Shown piece after piece: positions 1-7,589 of a stretch of 20,597 bases of DNA. The position numbers and the translations under genes are program-made. The DNA is from an uncultured beta proteobacterium (GTDB lineage: Bacteria > Pseudomonadota > Gammaproteobacteria > Burkholderiales > Rhodocyclaceae): NCBI GenBank assembly GCA_903910495.1, contig CAIVZW010000626.1, positions 1 to 20,597 on the forward strand, written 5' to 3'. The notes under the pieces were generated by a model. It was not told the DNA's origin. It worked only from the letters and a program-made list of their open reading frames with translations, and did not search any database. The first letter of the stretch is position 1, and each line of letters opens with the position of its first letter.

Positions 1-1
1 C

Positions 2-1123
2 GGGATAGGGCATATTTCCGATGCCATGGTCAATACGGTGGCCGATCGTCGATTCAACACCAAGTTTGTCAAGGATAAGCTCAAGCAGTTCAAGTTCAAC
101 GTGGCCAATATCGACAAGTCGATTGTGAAGTTCGATCTCGGTCAACTGGCTGAAGCTACAAAGTTGCACGTCGGCAGGACGATGGAGGCCAAGCGAGGTG
201 CCGGCCTCATCTTTGTGAACTGCATGGAAAAGCTGACCATGAATGCGCCGAAAGAAACCTTGCGTGTTCGCATGCGTGCCGCACTCGATGCCGGTATCGA
301 TGGTATTACCTTGGCCGCCGGTTTGCATCTGGGTTCGTTTTCGTTGATCGAGGATCATCCCCGATTTCGCGATGCCATGCTGGGTGTCATCGTTTCCTCA
401 CTGCGCGCCCTGCAACTTTTCATTCGCAAGACGGTGCGCAGTAATCGTTTGCCGGACTATGTGGTGGTCGAAGGTCCGCTGGCTGGCGGTCACCTGGGTT
501 TCGGTATGGATTGGGCCAATTATGATCTGACAACCATCGTTGCCGAAATCAGAGCTTGGTTGCATGCCGAAAAACTCAATATTCCCCTGATTCCTGCGGG
601 CGGGATATTTACCGGTAGTGATGCCGTCGCCTTCCTTGAGAATGGTGCAGCGGCGGTTCAGGTGGCGACACGCTTTACCGTGGCCAAAGAATGTGGGTTG
701 CCGGAAGACGTGCAGCAGGAATATTTCAAGGCCAGTGAAGACCAGATCGAGGTCAACCAGATTTCGCCAACCGGTTACCCGATGCGCATGCTGAGCAAGA
801 GCCCGGCGATCGGTGATGGCATTCGCCCCAATTGTGAGGCGTACGGTTACTTGCTTGATGCCAACGGGAGTTGTTCTTACGTCACATCCTACAACCGCGA
901 GTTGGAGGCAAATCCAGGGGTGAAACGACTCTCAGTAAGGGACAAGACCTGTCTGTGCACCCAGATGCGCAACTTCAATTTGTGGACCTGCGGCCACTAT
1001 ACTTACCGGCTCAAGGATACGACACGCAGACTCGAAGACGGCAGCTACCAGTTGCTCAGTGCCGAGCACATTTTTCACGATTATCAGTACAGCTCCGACA
1101 ATAAAATCGCGTTACCGGCTTAG
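2..1123 (+). CDS. Nitronate monooxygenase-like FMN protein (5'-truncated)
   Basis: This is the C-terminal part of a 2-nitropropane dioxygenase/nitronate monooxygenase family protein (TIM-barrel, FMN-binding), a family that oxidises alkyl nitronates or acts as a related flavin oxidoreductase. The frame is open from base 2 with no stop before the first ATG at 26. The residues ahead of that ATG (GIGHISDAM) match the family's N-terminal glycine-rich loop, so the true start lies outside the window and ATG 26 is internal. Visible support: the AGGHLGFG segment with the family's active-site His, and the IPAGGIFTGSDAVAFLENGAAAVQVATRF phosphate-binding region, quoted here as two halves: IPAGGIFTGSD and GAAAVQVATRF. 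The last 90 residues carry several Cys (SCSY, TCLCTQ, WTCGHYTYR), a tail of the longer members of the family. The exact substrate is unknown. The gene ends 99 bases before the RRM gene. Confidence 0.8.
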   Translation, partial: GIGHISDAMVNTVADRRFNTKFVKDKLKQFKFNVANIDKSIVKFDLGQLAEATKLHVGRTMEAKRGAGLIFVNCMEKLTMNAPKETLRVRMRAALDAGIDGITLAAGLHLGSFSLIEDHPRFRDAMLGVIVSSLRALQLFIRKTVRSNRLPDYVVVEGPLAGGHLGFGMDWANYDLTTIVAEIRAWLHAEKLNIPLIPAGGIFTGSDAVAFLENGAAAVQVATRFTVAKECGLPEDVQQEYFKASEDQIEVNQISPTGYPMRMLSKSPAIGDGIRPNCEAYGYLLDANGSCSYVTSYNRELEANPGVKRLSVRDKTCLCTQMRNFNLWTCGHYTYRLKDTTRRLEDGSYQLLSAEHIFHDYQYSSDNKIALPA

Positions 1124-1222
1124 CCCCTGTTTTTTACCGAAAATTTATTTATTAGACTCCGGCGTCCGGCCTTGCTATTGTTGCAAAGCAGTTTTCTCAA
1201 CGTTTTTTCCCTGGAGGCTCAA

Positions 1223-1603
1223 TTGGGCACGAAGCTATACGTCGGCAATCTAAGCTACGACATCAACAAGAACGATCTGGAGCAGATGTTTGCCGCGCAC
1301 GGTGCGGTGACTTCGGCTCAGGTTATCACCGACCGTGAAACGCAACGTTCGAAGGGCTTCGGCTTTGTCGAAATGGGTTCCGATCAAGAGGCGCAGGCGG
1401 CAATTACTGCATTGAACGGCAAGAGCATCGACGGCCGGGCCTTGACTGTCAACGAAGCCCGTCCCCAGGAACCGCGTAGTGGTGGCGGTGGTGGCTTTGG
1501 CGGGCAGCGTCGTGGCCCGGGTGGTGGCGGCGGCGGTGGTGGTGGCCGTGGCCCTGGTGGTGGCGGCGGCCGTAGCGGTCCTCCGGGCGGTAATCGCTAC
1601 TGA
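1223..1603 (+). CDS. Glycine-rich RRM RNA-binding protein, TTG start
   Basis: A single-RRM RNA-binding protein of about 126 residues, like the cold-inducible or glycine-rich RNA-binding proteins of cyanobacteria and betaproteobacteria. These bind single-stranded RNA and may act as RNA chaperones in the cytoplasm. RNP2 (LYVGNL, residues 5-10) and RNP1 (KGFGFVEM, residues 44-51) are intact. The last 40 residues are almost only Gly with Arg, Pro and Ser. I choose TTG 1223 because the RRM begins right after it (MGTKLYVGNL) and GGAGG lies at 1213-1217, five bases upstream. An in-frame ATG at 1172 would add an unrelated hydrophobic tail. An intrinsic terminator follows at 1632-1670, so the gene is probably monocistronic. 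Confidence 0.88.
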   Translation: MGTKLYVGNLSYDINKNDLEQMFAAHGAVTSAQVITDRETQRSKGFGFVEMGSDQEAQAAITALNGKSIDGRALTVNEARPQEPRSGGGGGFGGQRRGPGGGGGGGGGRGPGGGGGRSGPPGGNRY

Positions 1604-1631
1604 TTGAGTTATGCGAGCGTCGGGTCAGTCG

Positions 1632-1670
1632 GTGCTTGTAAGTTCCAGCTTCGGGACTTGGCGCTTTTTT
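1632..1670 (+). terminator. Rho-independent terminator of the RRM gene
   Basis: The inner stem 1640-1646/1653-1659 (AAGTTCC with GGGACTT, one G-U pair) and the outer stem 1632-1635/1661-1664 (GTGC with GCGC) are followed directly by six T (1665-1670). It lies 28 bases after the stop codon of the RRM gene. Confidence 0.75.
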
Positions 1671-1729
1671 ATGTATTTTAATAGACTGTAGGGCTTCATT
1701 CGGCACCTGTGCCGAGCAGGGATACTGTT

Positions 1730-1909
1730 TTGGCAAAACCAAATTATTCGTTTGAAAAGCGTCAGAGAGATCTGGAAAAAAAGAGAAAGCAGGAAGAAAA
1801 GCGCCTGCGTAAACTCGCCGAGAAGAAACCGGCAGATAGCGATGATGCTCCCGCGTCGTCTGATACGGCGGCCTCGGCAGATGCTGATCCGGCGAATGCC
1901 GGCAACTGA
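1730..1909 (+). CDS. Small highly charged conserved protein, TTG start
   Basis: A 59-residue protein with no known function. The N-terminal half (MAKPNYSFEKRQRDLEKKRKQEEKRLRKLAEKK, given here as a description of a Lys/Arg/Glu-rich helix of about 33 residues) would form a single charged helix. The C-terminal half is a low-complexity Ala/Asp/Ser tail. Small proteins starting MAKPNYSFEKRQR are, from memory, common in beta- and gammaproteobacteria. I choose TTG 1730 because the family starts with Ala-Lys-Pro-Asn-Tyr, and AGGGA at 1718-1722 is well placed. A GTG at 1709 would add seven residues. The charge pattern suggests a nucleic-acid or ribosome partner, but that is inference only. Confidence 0.7.
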   Translation: MAKPNYSFEKRQRDLEKKRKQEEKRLRKLAEKKPADSDDAPASSDTAASADADPANAGN

Positions 1910-2059
1910 ACGAAACGTACTGGATTACTTCTGGGCTTATTGTTGTTGCTGAATGACCGGTGTTTGCCTGCTTGATTGTCGGGCTTGTTGCCCGCCATTC
2001 AATCGCATTCTTCGTCACATTCATCGTACGTGCATGAATATTGTAGTCAGTCTTCGTCC

Positions 2060-2905
2060 ATGCTTAGCTATCGCCACGCTTTTCACGCCGGCAACCACGC
2101 CGACGTTCTCAAACATCTCGTTCTTGTCCAGCTGATCCGTTATCTCGGTCAGAAGGACAGTCCGTTCTGGGTCATCGATACCCACGCCGGTGCAGGTGCT
2201 TATTCTCTGGACTCGGGCTATGCAGTCAAGCTGGCGGAGTACAAGGACGGTATCGGTCGTTTGTGGGCACGCAATGATTTGCCGGCGGCGCTGGCCGACT
2301 ACGTGGCGCTGGTGCGCAGGATGAATCCGGATCGTCGCCTGCAGAACTATCCCGGCTCACCGTATTTTGCGCTGTGGACGATGCGCGAGCAGGATCGTCT
2401 GCGCCTCTTTGAACTGCACAGCAAGGATGCTCGGCTGTTGCATGAAACTTTTCAGGATGCCGGGAAACAAGTCATTGTCGAGTCAACGGACGGCTTTGCC
2501 GGACTCAAGGCCTTGCTGCCGCCGCCACCGCGTAGAGCTCTTGTCCTTATCGACCCATCCTACGAAGAAAAACAGGACTACGAGCGAGTGTTTCATGCCT
2601 TGAAGGAGTCATTGACACGTTTCCCCGGTGGAACCTATGCTTTGTGGTACCCGCAACTGACCCGCCTTGATGCCCATGAGTTACCGTCGCGCCTCAAGCG
2701 TCTTCCAGCCAAAAGCTGGCTGCATGTGGCACTGCGCGTCAAAGAGCCGGCCAAGGACGGTTTTGGCATGCATGGCAGCGGCATGTTCATTCTCAACCCG
2801 CCATGGATCCTGCACGACACGCTTGTCGGAATAATGCCCTATCTGGTCGATGTGCTCGCGCTTGATGCCGGTGCGGGTCACACATTGGAGCAGCAGGTAG
2901 CCTGA
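2060..2905 (+). CDS. rlmJ: 23S rRNA (adenine(2030)-N6)-methyltransferase RlmJ
   Basis: RlmJ uses S-adenosylmethionine to methylate N6 of A2030 in 23S rRNA. The 281-residue protein matches E. coli RlmJ (about 280) along its length: it starts MLSYRHAFHAGNHADVLKH, has the SAM-binding DTHAGAGAYSL (residues 40-50), the insert with YPGSP, and the C-terminal GSGMFILNPPW. I choose ATG 2060 because the family begins exactly there; the open frame runs upstream to 1976 but the extra residues are unrelated. The catalytic motif IV reads DPSY (residues 165-168) where E. coli has DPPY. The gene converges with the minus-strand MazG-like gene, with only four bases between stop codons and no intrinsic terminator seen. 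Confidence 0.95.
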   Translation: MLSYRHAFHAGNHADVLKHLVLVQLIRYLGQKDSPFWVIDTHAGAGAYSLDSGYAVKLAEYKDGIGRLWARNDLPAALADYVALVRRMNPDRRLQNYPGSPYFALWTMREQDRLRLFELHSKDARLLHETFQDAGKQVIVESTDGFAGLKALLPPPPRRALVLIDPSYEEKQDYERVFHALKESLTRFPGGTYALWYPQLTRLDAHELPSRLKRLPAKSWLHVALRVKEPAKDGFGMHGSGMFILNPPWILHDTLVGIMPYLVDVLALDAGAGHTLEQQVA

Positions 2906-2909
2906 TCGC

Positions 2910-3278
2910 TCAGTCTTCTGCGTTCCTGTCGAGTTGCGTGTACTTGCGACTCGAACCGTAGCTTTTCTCTACCGGGTACTTTGCGGCGTTCTTTTCGAGC
3001 TTGCTGCGGGCCGCGTCTTCCAGATCGATACCCGCCTTATCGGCGATGAGCAGCAGATAGAGCAGCACGTCGGCGCATTCGTCACGCAGTGATTCATGCA
3101 TATTCGCCTCACCCAGCAGAGCGGCCATCTCCTCGTCACTTTTCCATTGCGTGATTTCAAGCAGTTCTGCCGCTTCCAGATTGAGTGAGACGATCAGGTT
3201 GCGCAGGGTATGAAACTGCGCCCAGTCCCGCTCGTCGCGGAATTTCAGCAGAGCCTGCGTTAATGCCGGAAGGTTCAT
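2910..3278 (-). CDS. MazG-like nucleotide pyrophosphohydrolase (DCTPP1 type)
   Basis: A 122-residue all-alpha NTP pyrophosphohydrolase. The family hydrolyses (d)NTPs to monophosphate and pyrophosphate, often non-canonical or excess dCTP, as pool cleaning. The metal-binding motif is complete: E35xxE38 (EAAE) and E67xxD70 (ECAD). The RNLIVSLNLEAAELLEITQWK region and the C-terminal SSRKYTQL resemble DCTPP1 (RS21-C6) rather than classic tandem MazG. I choose ATG 3278 because the domain starts ahead of FRDERDW, a few residues later, and because it sits four bases after the stop of the upstream CoA lyase. That places the two in one minus-strand operon. Longer in-frame starts would run back into the lyase gene. 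Confidence 0.88.
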   Translation of the reverse strand: MNLPALTQALLKFRDERDWAQFHTLRNLIVSLNLEAAELLEITQWKSDEEMAALLGEANMHESLRDECADVLLYLLLIADKAGIDLEDAARSKLEKNAAKYPVEKSYGSSRKYTQLDRNAED

Positions 3279-3282
3279 CAGC

Positions 3283-4266
3283 TCAGGCAAAGAAGCGCTG
3301 CCGGGCAGCGGCCGGAAGCTGCATGCCCGTGGTCTGTGCGCGCGCCAGCAGTTCCCAGAAATAGCGGTACGAAGCGCGGTCGTGCAGACGTCCTTCGTGC
3401 GCAATGGGCGCCCAGTCCTTGTCCTGTGCAGCGATCAGGATGACGCTTGCCGTTTCGACTTCGGAGAAATCAGGGCGCATGGCTTCGACGATCGGCATGA
3501 TCTGGTTCGGGTGGATGCTCCACATGCGCAGATAGCCGAATTCGTTGCGCGCACGTCGGGCGTCGTCGCGGATCACGTCGAGATTCTTGAGCTCCGTGGT
3601 GACGTTGTGTGTCGGAACGACGCCGTTAGCCAGTGCCGCCGCCGTGATCTCACACTTGGCACGGGCAACCAGTGGATGTTCAAACTGCCCGGGACTTTTC
3701 ATGGCCGAACCGGGAATCGCGCCATGATGGCCGGAGACAAAATCCATCAGTCCAAAGTCGAGCGATTCGACACCTGGCAAGGCGGCGATTTGCCATGCTT
3801 CACGCAGTGCGCCATGCGTCTCGACCAGTACGTGCACCGGGATCTGCCGGTTCAGACCGGCCGCCGCTTCGGCCTTGCGCAGCGCAGTAATCTGGATGCG
3901 CACGTCGTCGGCGCCGCGCGGTTTGGGCAGGGTTATAAAAGGCAGGCGGCTGCCGGCAAGACTCACGAGTATGTCGAGATCCTGCTGCCAGTTGGCGTGG
4001 GCGATGTCGTGGATGCGTGCAGCAACGCGGCCGTGACGGTTGTCATCACTCATGATGATGGCGCAGACCATCTCGGCGTGTTCGCGTTCGGCGCCGGCAT
4101 GTGCGCCGTCCTCGCAATCGCAGGTGAGGTCAAAAACCGGCCCCATGTCGTTCTGCAGTTGCAGGGCCTTCTTCATCAGTTTTTCCGAGCCGGCGTAGTG
4201 GTCTACAGCGGGTAGAATGGGAAAGGGTTTTTCACCAGGAAAAAGAACCTTGCTGGGGTGTCGCAT
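3283..4266 (-). CDS. HpcH/HpaI aldolase / citrate lyase (CitE-like) family protein
   Basis: A Mg-dependent C-C lyase of the CitE-like TIM-barrel superfamily, which includes citryl-CoA, malyl-CoA and beta-methylmalyl-CoA lyases. It has about 327 residues. Visible landmarks: CDCEDGAHAGAE near residues 49-60, the metal-ligand candidates E149 in HVLVETHGAL and D175 in FGLMDFVSGHHGAIP, and MWSIHPNQI near the C-terminal third, the CoA-site segment. The VSGHHGAIP and PTHNVTTEL segments mark a distinct subgroup, seen from memory across Burkholderiales and Rhodocyclales, that I cannot tie to a proven reaction. I choose ATG 4266 (MRHPSKVLFPGEKPF) by family habit; ATG 4299 would add eleven residues. Gene order: first of a two-gene operon, divergent from a LacI regulator. 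Confidence 0.82.
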   Translation of the reverse strand: MRHPSKVLFPGEKPFPILPAVDHYAGSEKLMKKALQLQNDMGPVFDLTCDCEDGAHAGAEREHAEMVCAIIMSDDNRHGRVAARIHDIAHANWQQDLDILVSLAGSRLPFITLPKPRGADDVRIQITALRKAEAAAGLNRQIPVHVLVETHGALREAWQIAALPGVESLDFGLMDFVSGHHGAIPGSAMKSPGQFEHPLVARAKCEITAAALANGVVPTHNVTTELKNLDVIRDDARRARNEFGYLRMWSIHPNQIMPIVEAMRPDFSEVETASVILIAAQDKDWAPIAHEGRLHDRASYRYFWELLARAQTTGMQLPAAARQRFFA

Positions 4267-4429
4267 GGGGCATGTCCGTGTTGATTTCAATACCTGCATT
4301 TTACCGCGACTGTGCCGGATGGTTTTAACTGATCATTTCTCCAGGATTCTGGCGTCAGGGACCGAATCATGGAATGATGGCGGACTTGACATGCATTACC
4401 GCTCAAAGCCACTTCTTCAGGGCGCCAAG

Positions 4430-5494
4430 ATGCCTGGATTCAGGAAGCATAGAGTCACCATTCAAGATGTTGCTAAAGCAGCAGGTGTTTCTACGTCAAG
4501 TGTTTCGAACTACCTGAATGATCGGCACAAGCACTTGCGCTTCGATACGCTGGAACGCATCCGGAAAAGTATCGAGACGCTGAACTATTCGCCCAGTACT
4601 GTCGCCAGGCAACTGAAAACGGGCTACACGCCTATGCTGGGTTTGCTGATGCCGAGTATCGTCAGTCCCTATCACGGAGAGTTGGCGCTGGCCCTGGATG
4701 ATGCTGCACAACGCTGCGGGTTCAGACCCGTGTTGGGTAACGGGCACCGGGATGCAGAGCGCGAAAAGGCGTTTATCGACGAACTGGTCAGATATGGGGT
4801 GCGCGGCATCATTGTGACGACAGAACTCAGAAATCCTCTGGTCATGCTTGAATATGTGCGGCGCGGCGTTGCCTTTGTCCTGTTCGATTTGCGCTCTTCC
4901 GAACTGAAAATGGAGGGGGTCGATGTGGCGACCATTGACAATGCACTGGCGACCTCCATGGCCGTCGACCATCTGGTTTCACTCGGGCATCGTTCCATTG
5001 CCTATGTCACTCCCCCGTTACTATCAGCCAGTCGTATTGCCCGGATGAGCGGCTATGCGAAGGCCATGGAACGGCACGGACTGGGTGCGCCGATGATCAT
5101 CAGCAAGGACAGTGATTCTGCATCTGACCAGGGTGGTGACTCAAGACTGGCTTATTTCGGCCAACGTGTATCAGTCCAATTGTTGCAGTTTCATCGGCGA
5201 CCTACAGCAGTCATCGCCATGAATGACATTCTGGCGATCGGTCTGGTCGCGGGCTTGCACAAGCTGGGCCTGAGCGTGCCCGGCGACATGTCCCTGGTTG
5301 GCATTGACGATATCCAGCTTGCCGGCCTGATGGTGCCTACGCTGACCACCCTGAGACCAGACTACGTCAGGATGGCCAATAATGCCATCGATTACCTGCA
5401 ATCGCGTCTGGCCGATCCAGGCCTGCCAAGTCGCGAATCCATCTACGCGCCCGAACTGATCGTGCGCGAATCGAGTGCGCCTCCCTTGCGCTAG
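4430..5494 (+). CDS. LacI-family transcriptional regulator
   Basis: A 354-residue DNA-binding regulator. The helix-turn-helix is at residues 11-30 (IQDVAKAAGVSTSSVSNYLN), followed by the hinge (YSPSTVARQLKTGYT) and a periplasmic-binding-protein-like sugar/ligand domain with the usual LGLLMPSI, SLGHRSIAYV, PTAVIAMNDILAIG and LVGIDDIQLA segments. I choose ATG 4430 because the HTH follows within ten residues and AGGG lies at 4419-4422; ATG 4391, also in frame, would add 13 residues. It diverges from the CitE-like lyase gene across about 160 bases and might control it, but the ligand is unknown. No T-tract terminator is seen on its own strand downstream. Confidence 0.88.
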   Translation: MPGFRKHRVTIQDVAKAAGVSTSSVSNYLNDRHKHLRFDTLERIRKSIETLNYSPSTVARQLKTGYTPMLGLLMPSIVSPYHGELALALDDAAQRCGFRPVLGNGHRDAEREKAFIDELVRYGVRGIIVTTELRNPLVMLEYVRRGVAFVLFDLRSSELKMEGVDVATIDNALATSMAVDHLVSLGHRSIAYVTPPLLSASRIARMSGYAKAMERHGLGAPMIISKDSDSASDQGGDSRLAYFGQRVSVQLLQFHRRPTAVIAMNDILAIGLVAGLHKLGLSVPGDMSLVGIDDIQLAGLMVPTLTTLRPDYVRMANNAIDYLQSRLADPGLPSRESIYAPELIVRESSAPPLR

Positions 5495-5560
5495 TGGGTT
5501 CCCTTGTCAATAGTGAAATACATGCTTTGTACGTACTGAACAGGCATATGAAATGCCGGG

Positions 5561-5590
5561 TGAAAAAAAGCCGCAGGCTTGCTGCGGCTT
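5561..5590 (-). terminator. Rho-independent terminator of mdh
   Basis: A perfect 9-bp stem (AAGCCGCAG 5568-5576 with CTGCGGCTT 5582-5590) and a 5-base loop. On the minus strand it is followed by a run of T (5563-5569 read in reverse). It lies 21 bases after the mdh stop codon. Confidence 0.9.
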
Positions 5591-5611
5591 CGTAGAGAAA
5601 TGGATCTCTGC

Positions 5612-6598
5612 CTAGAGCATGCTCTTGACTGCATCAGCCTCGTCGGTCAGTTCCTTGAGCGTTTTGCTGATTTTCTCTTGCGAGTAGGCGTCGATTTCGA
5701 TGCCCTGGATGATCTTGTAGGAACCCCCTTTGCATTCGCAGGGGAAACCGAACACGATTCCGGCTGGGATACCGTAGGAACCATCGCTCGGCACACCCAT
5801 GGTGACCCAGTCGTCGGAACCGTTAACCCAGTCACGAACGTGACCGATGGCGGCATTGGCCGCAGAAGCCGCGGAAGATAGACCGCGTGCTTCGATGATG
5901 GCCGCGCCGCGCTTGCCGACAGTCGGCAGGAATACATCGTTATTCCACACCGGATCGTTGATCAGTGCCTTGATGCTGTCGCCATTGGACGTGCAGTTAC
6001 GGTAATCGGCGTACATGGACGGGCTATGGTTGCCCCAGACGGTCATTTTCTTCAGGCTGGATACCGGGCGACCGGCTTTGGCGGCGGCCATCGACAACGC
6101 GCGGTTGTGATCGAGTCGGATCATGCCATGGTAATTGGCCGGATTGGTGCGCCCAACCTTGATCGCGGCGGAACGGGCGATGTAGGCATTGGTGTTGGCC
6201 GGGTTGCCGACAACCAGGACCTTGACATCTTCCTTGGCGTTCTCGGCGATGGCTTTGCCCTGAACGGTGAAGATGGCACCGTTGGCGGTCAGCAGGTCGG
6301 CACGCTCCATGCCGGGGCCGCGGGGACGGGCGCCAACCAGCAGGCAGATATCGGCATCCTTGAACGCGACGTTGGGATCATCCGTAGTGAGCATGCCGGC
6401 GAGCAGCGGGAAGGCGCAGTCGTCAAGTTCCATCATGACCCCCTGACATGCCTTCTGGGCTTGCGGCAGGTCAAGCAATTGAAGAATGACCGGTTGCTCT
6501 TTGCCGAGCATTTCGCCGGAGGCAATACGGAAAAGCAGACTATAACCGATCTGGCCGGCAGCGCCTGTTACGGCAACGCGAATTGGGGCTTTGGACAT
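5612..6598 (-). CDS. mdh: NAD-dependent malate dehydrogenase
   Basis: Malate dehydrogenase interconverts malate and oxaloacetate with NAD in the TCA cycle. The protein has 328 residues and belongs to the chloroplast/NADP-MDH-like bacterial type common in betaproteobacteria. NAD-binding loop TGAAGQIG at residues 11-18; substrate-binding arginines in [22 protein letters not shown]; catalytic Asp in RLDHNRA; catalytic His in [10 protein letters not shown] choose ATG 6598 because GGAG lies eight bases upstream (CAGGAGCCACACC then ATG) and the Rossmann fold begins at once. It is transcribed away from the GntR regulator from a near-consensus promoter at 6693-6722 and has its own terminator. Confidence 0.97.
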   Translation of the reverse strand: MSKAPIRVAVTGAAGQIGYSLLFRIASGEMLGKEQPVILQLLDLPQAQKACQGVMMELDDCAFPLLAGMLTTDDPNVAFKDADICLLVGARPRGPGMERADLLTANGAIFTVQGKAIAENAKEDVKVLVVGNPANTNAYIARSAAIKVGRTNPANYHGMIRLDHNRALSMAAAKAGRPVSSLKKMTVWGNHSPSMYADYRNCTSNGDSIKALINDPVWNNDVFLPTVGKRGAAIIEARGLSSAASAANAAIGHVRDWVNGSDDWVTMGVPSDGSYGIPAGIVFGFPCECKGGSYKIIQGIEIDAYSQEKISKTLKELTDEADAVKSML

Positions 6599-6692
6599 GG
6601 TGTGGCTCCTGTGGATAACGATAAAAAAATCAGAGAACGTCTCTTGAATTGTTGAAATCGGGTTTGTTTGAGGCGAGTAATGACAGCCCGGA

Positions 6693-6722
6693 ATCATAAG
6701 AGCGAATATCTGGTAGTGTCAA
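6693..6722 (-). promoter_or_regulatory. Sigma-70 promoter of mdh
   Basis: On the minus strand a perfect -35 TTGACA (6722-6717) and a -10 TATGAT (6698-6693) are separated by 18 bases, about 95 bases upstream of the mdh start. The -35 falls in the left arm of the inverted repeat shared with the divergent gntR promoter. Confidence 0.7.
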
Positions 6723-6740
6723 TTACCGATTTCAATTGAC
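6718..6740. repeat. Inverted repeat formed by two back-to-back -35 elements
   Basis: GTCAATT (6718-6724) and AATTGAC (6734-6740) are perfect inverted arms with a 9-base spacer. Each arm contains TTGAC in opposite orientation, so the repeat is also the pair of -35 boxes of the divergent mdh and gntR promoters. It could be read by a dimeric regulator as well. Confidence 0.55.
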
Positions 6741-6763
6741 TTATGTCTTATATAAGATATTTA
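6736..6763 (+). promoter_or_regulatory. Promoter of the gntR gene
   Basis: A candidate -35 TTGACT (6736-6741) and -10 TATTTA (6758-6763) with a 16-base spacer. The spacer holds the 12-bp palindrome at 6746-6757, the typical place for repressor binding. The -10 is weak, so the exact box is uncertain. Confidence 0.45.
6746..6757. promoter_or_regulatory. Palindromic operator, likely GntR site
   Basis: TCTTATATAAGA is a perfect 12-bp palindrome; allowing one mismatched pair it extends to 18 bp (6743-6760). It sits between the divergent mdh and gntR genes, inside the presumed gntR promoter spacer. A/T-rich symmetric sites next to a GntR gene are usual operators for HutC-type regulators; binding by the neighbouring product is inferred. 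Confidence 0.55.
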
Positions 6764-6807
6764 TAACAGGATGGACGAACCGATAAAAATGTGCTGAAAT
6801 CCATCTA

Positions 6808-7548
6808 ATGAACAAACCAGCAACTATCCATTCGCCGACTTTCAGTCCGCTTTATCGGCAGATCATAGGGCTGATAACGCGCAGCCTTGAATCCGGTGAG
6901 TGGGGTCCGGGTGATGTTATTCCCAGTGAATCAGAACTGGCGATTCGCTTTGGCGTGAGTCAGGGTACCGTGCGCAAGGCGGTCGACGAGATGGCCGCCG
7001 AGAATCTTCTCGTGCGCCGTCAGGGCAAGGGCACCTTCGTCGCCACGCACGATGATCCGCGTTCATTCTTCCGTTTCCTTCGTCTTGCGGCCAACGAAGG
7101 CGAACTTCAAGCCTCGAAAAGTATCCCTCTGGAATGCTGGCGGGCAAAGGCGGGACCTGATGTTGCCCGTACCCTCGCTCTTGAACCGGGAGCGCCGATC
7201 ATTATCGTTCGCCGACTGTTGCGCTTTGGTAATGAGCCGGCTGTTTTTGATGAGATCTATCTTCCGGGAGAATTGTTTCCCGATCTGACACTGGACATTC
7301 TCAAGTCAGGCATAAGCTCTCTTTACAGCCTGTTCGAAAGTCGTTATGGGGTTCGCATGATTCGTGCAGATGAGCGTCTGCGCGCTGTGTCTGCCGACAG
7401 AGTGAGTTCGGAATTGCTGCAGGTGGCCGAGGGAAGTCCCTTGCTGCTGGTCGAGCGGGTCACATTTACTTACGCCGACAAGCCGGTGGAATGGCGTCGA
7501 GGCTATTATTCAACGCAGAATTTCCACTACCACAATGAACTGGGGTAG
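6808..7548 (+). CDS. GntR-family (HutC subfamily) transcriptional regulator
   Basis: A 246-residue regulator with an N-terminal winged helix-turn-helix (about residues 13-82; PSESELAIRFGVSQGTVRKAVDEM and RRQGKGTFVA are its recognition helix and wing, quoted separately as PSESELAIRFGVSQ and GTVRKAVDEM) and a C-terminal UTRA effector domain (about 97-240, ending in FTYADKPVEWRRGYYS). This regulator occupies the same place between mdh and the sdh operon in many betaproteobacteria, so it probably controls the TCA genes in response to a small acid or acyl metabolite; the effector is not known to me. The palindrome upstream suggests autoregulation together with control of mdh. Confidence 0.9.
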   Translation: MNKPATIHSPTFSPLYRQIIGLITRSLESGEWGPGDVIPSESELAIRFGVSQGTVRKAVDEMAAENLLVRRQGKGTFVATHDDPRSFFRFLRLAANEGELQASKSIPLECWRAKAGPDVARTLALEPGAPIIIVRRLLRFGNEPAVFDEIYLPGELFPDLTLDILKSGISSLYSLFESRYGVRMIRADERLRAVSADRVSSELLQVAEGSPLLLVERVTFTYADKPVEWRRGYYSTQNFHYHNELG

Positions 7549-7589
7549 TAAGTTGGAAGGCGTATTTCATTGAAAAATGGTTCGCGCTC

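Noticed and set aside
1449..2024. A 191-residue minus-strand frame rich in His and Arg
   Set aside because: The His/Arg runs are the complement of the Gly-rich codons of the RRM gene, and the frame crosses that gene's terminator.
3382..4215. A 277-residue plus-strand open frame
   Set aside because: It is a mirror of the CitE-like gene, which has clear family motifs; the product is rich in His, Arg and Val without any known fold.
4366..4378. ATCAT-GGA-ATGAT inverted repeat before the LacI gene
   Set aside because: Five-base arms are short and lack the central CG typical of LacI-family operators, so I do not call it an operator.
6026..6655. A 209-residue plus-strand open frame opposite mdh
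   Set aside because: It is antisense to mdh, which carries complete catalytic motifs.
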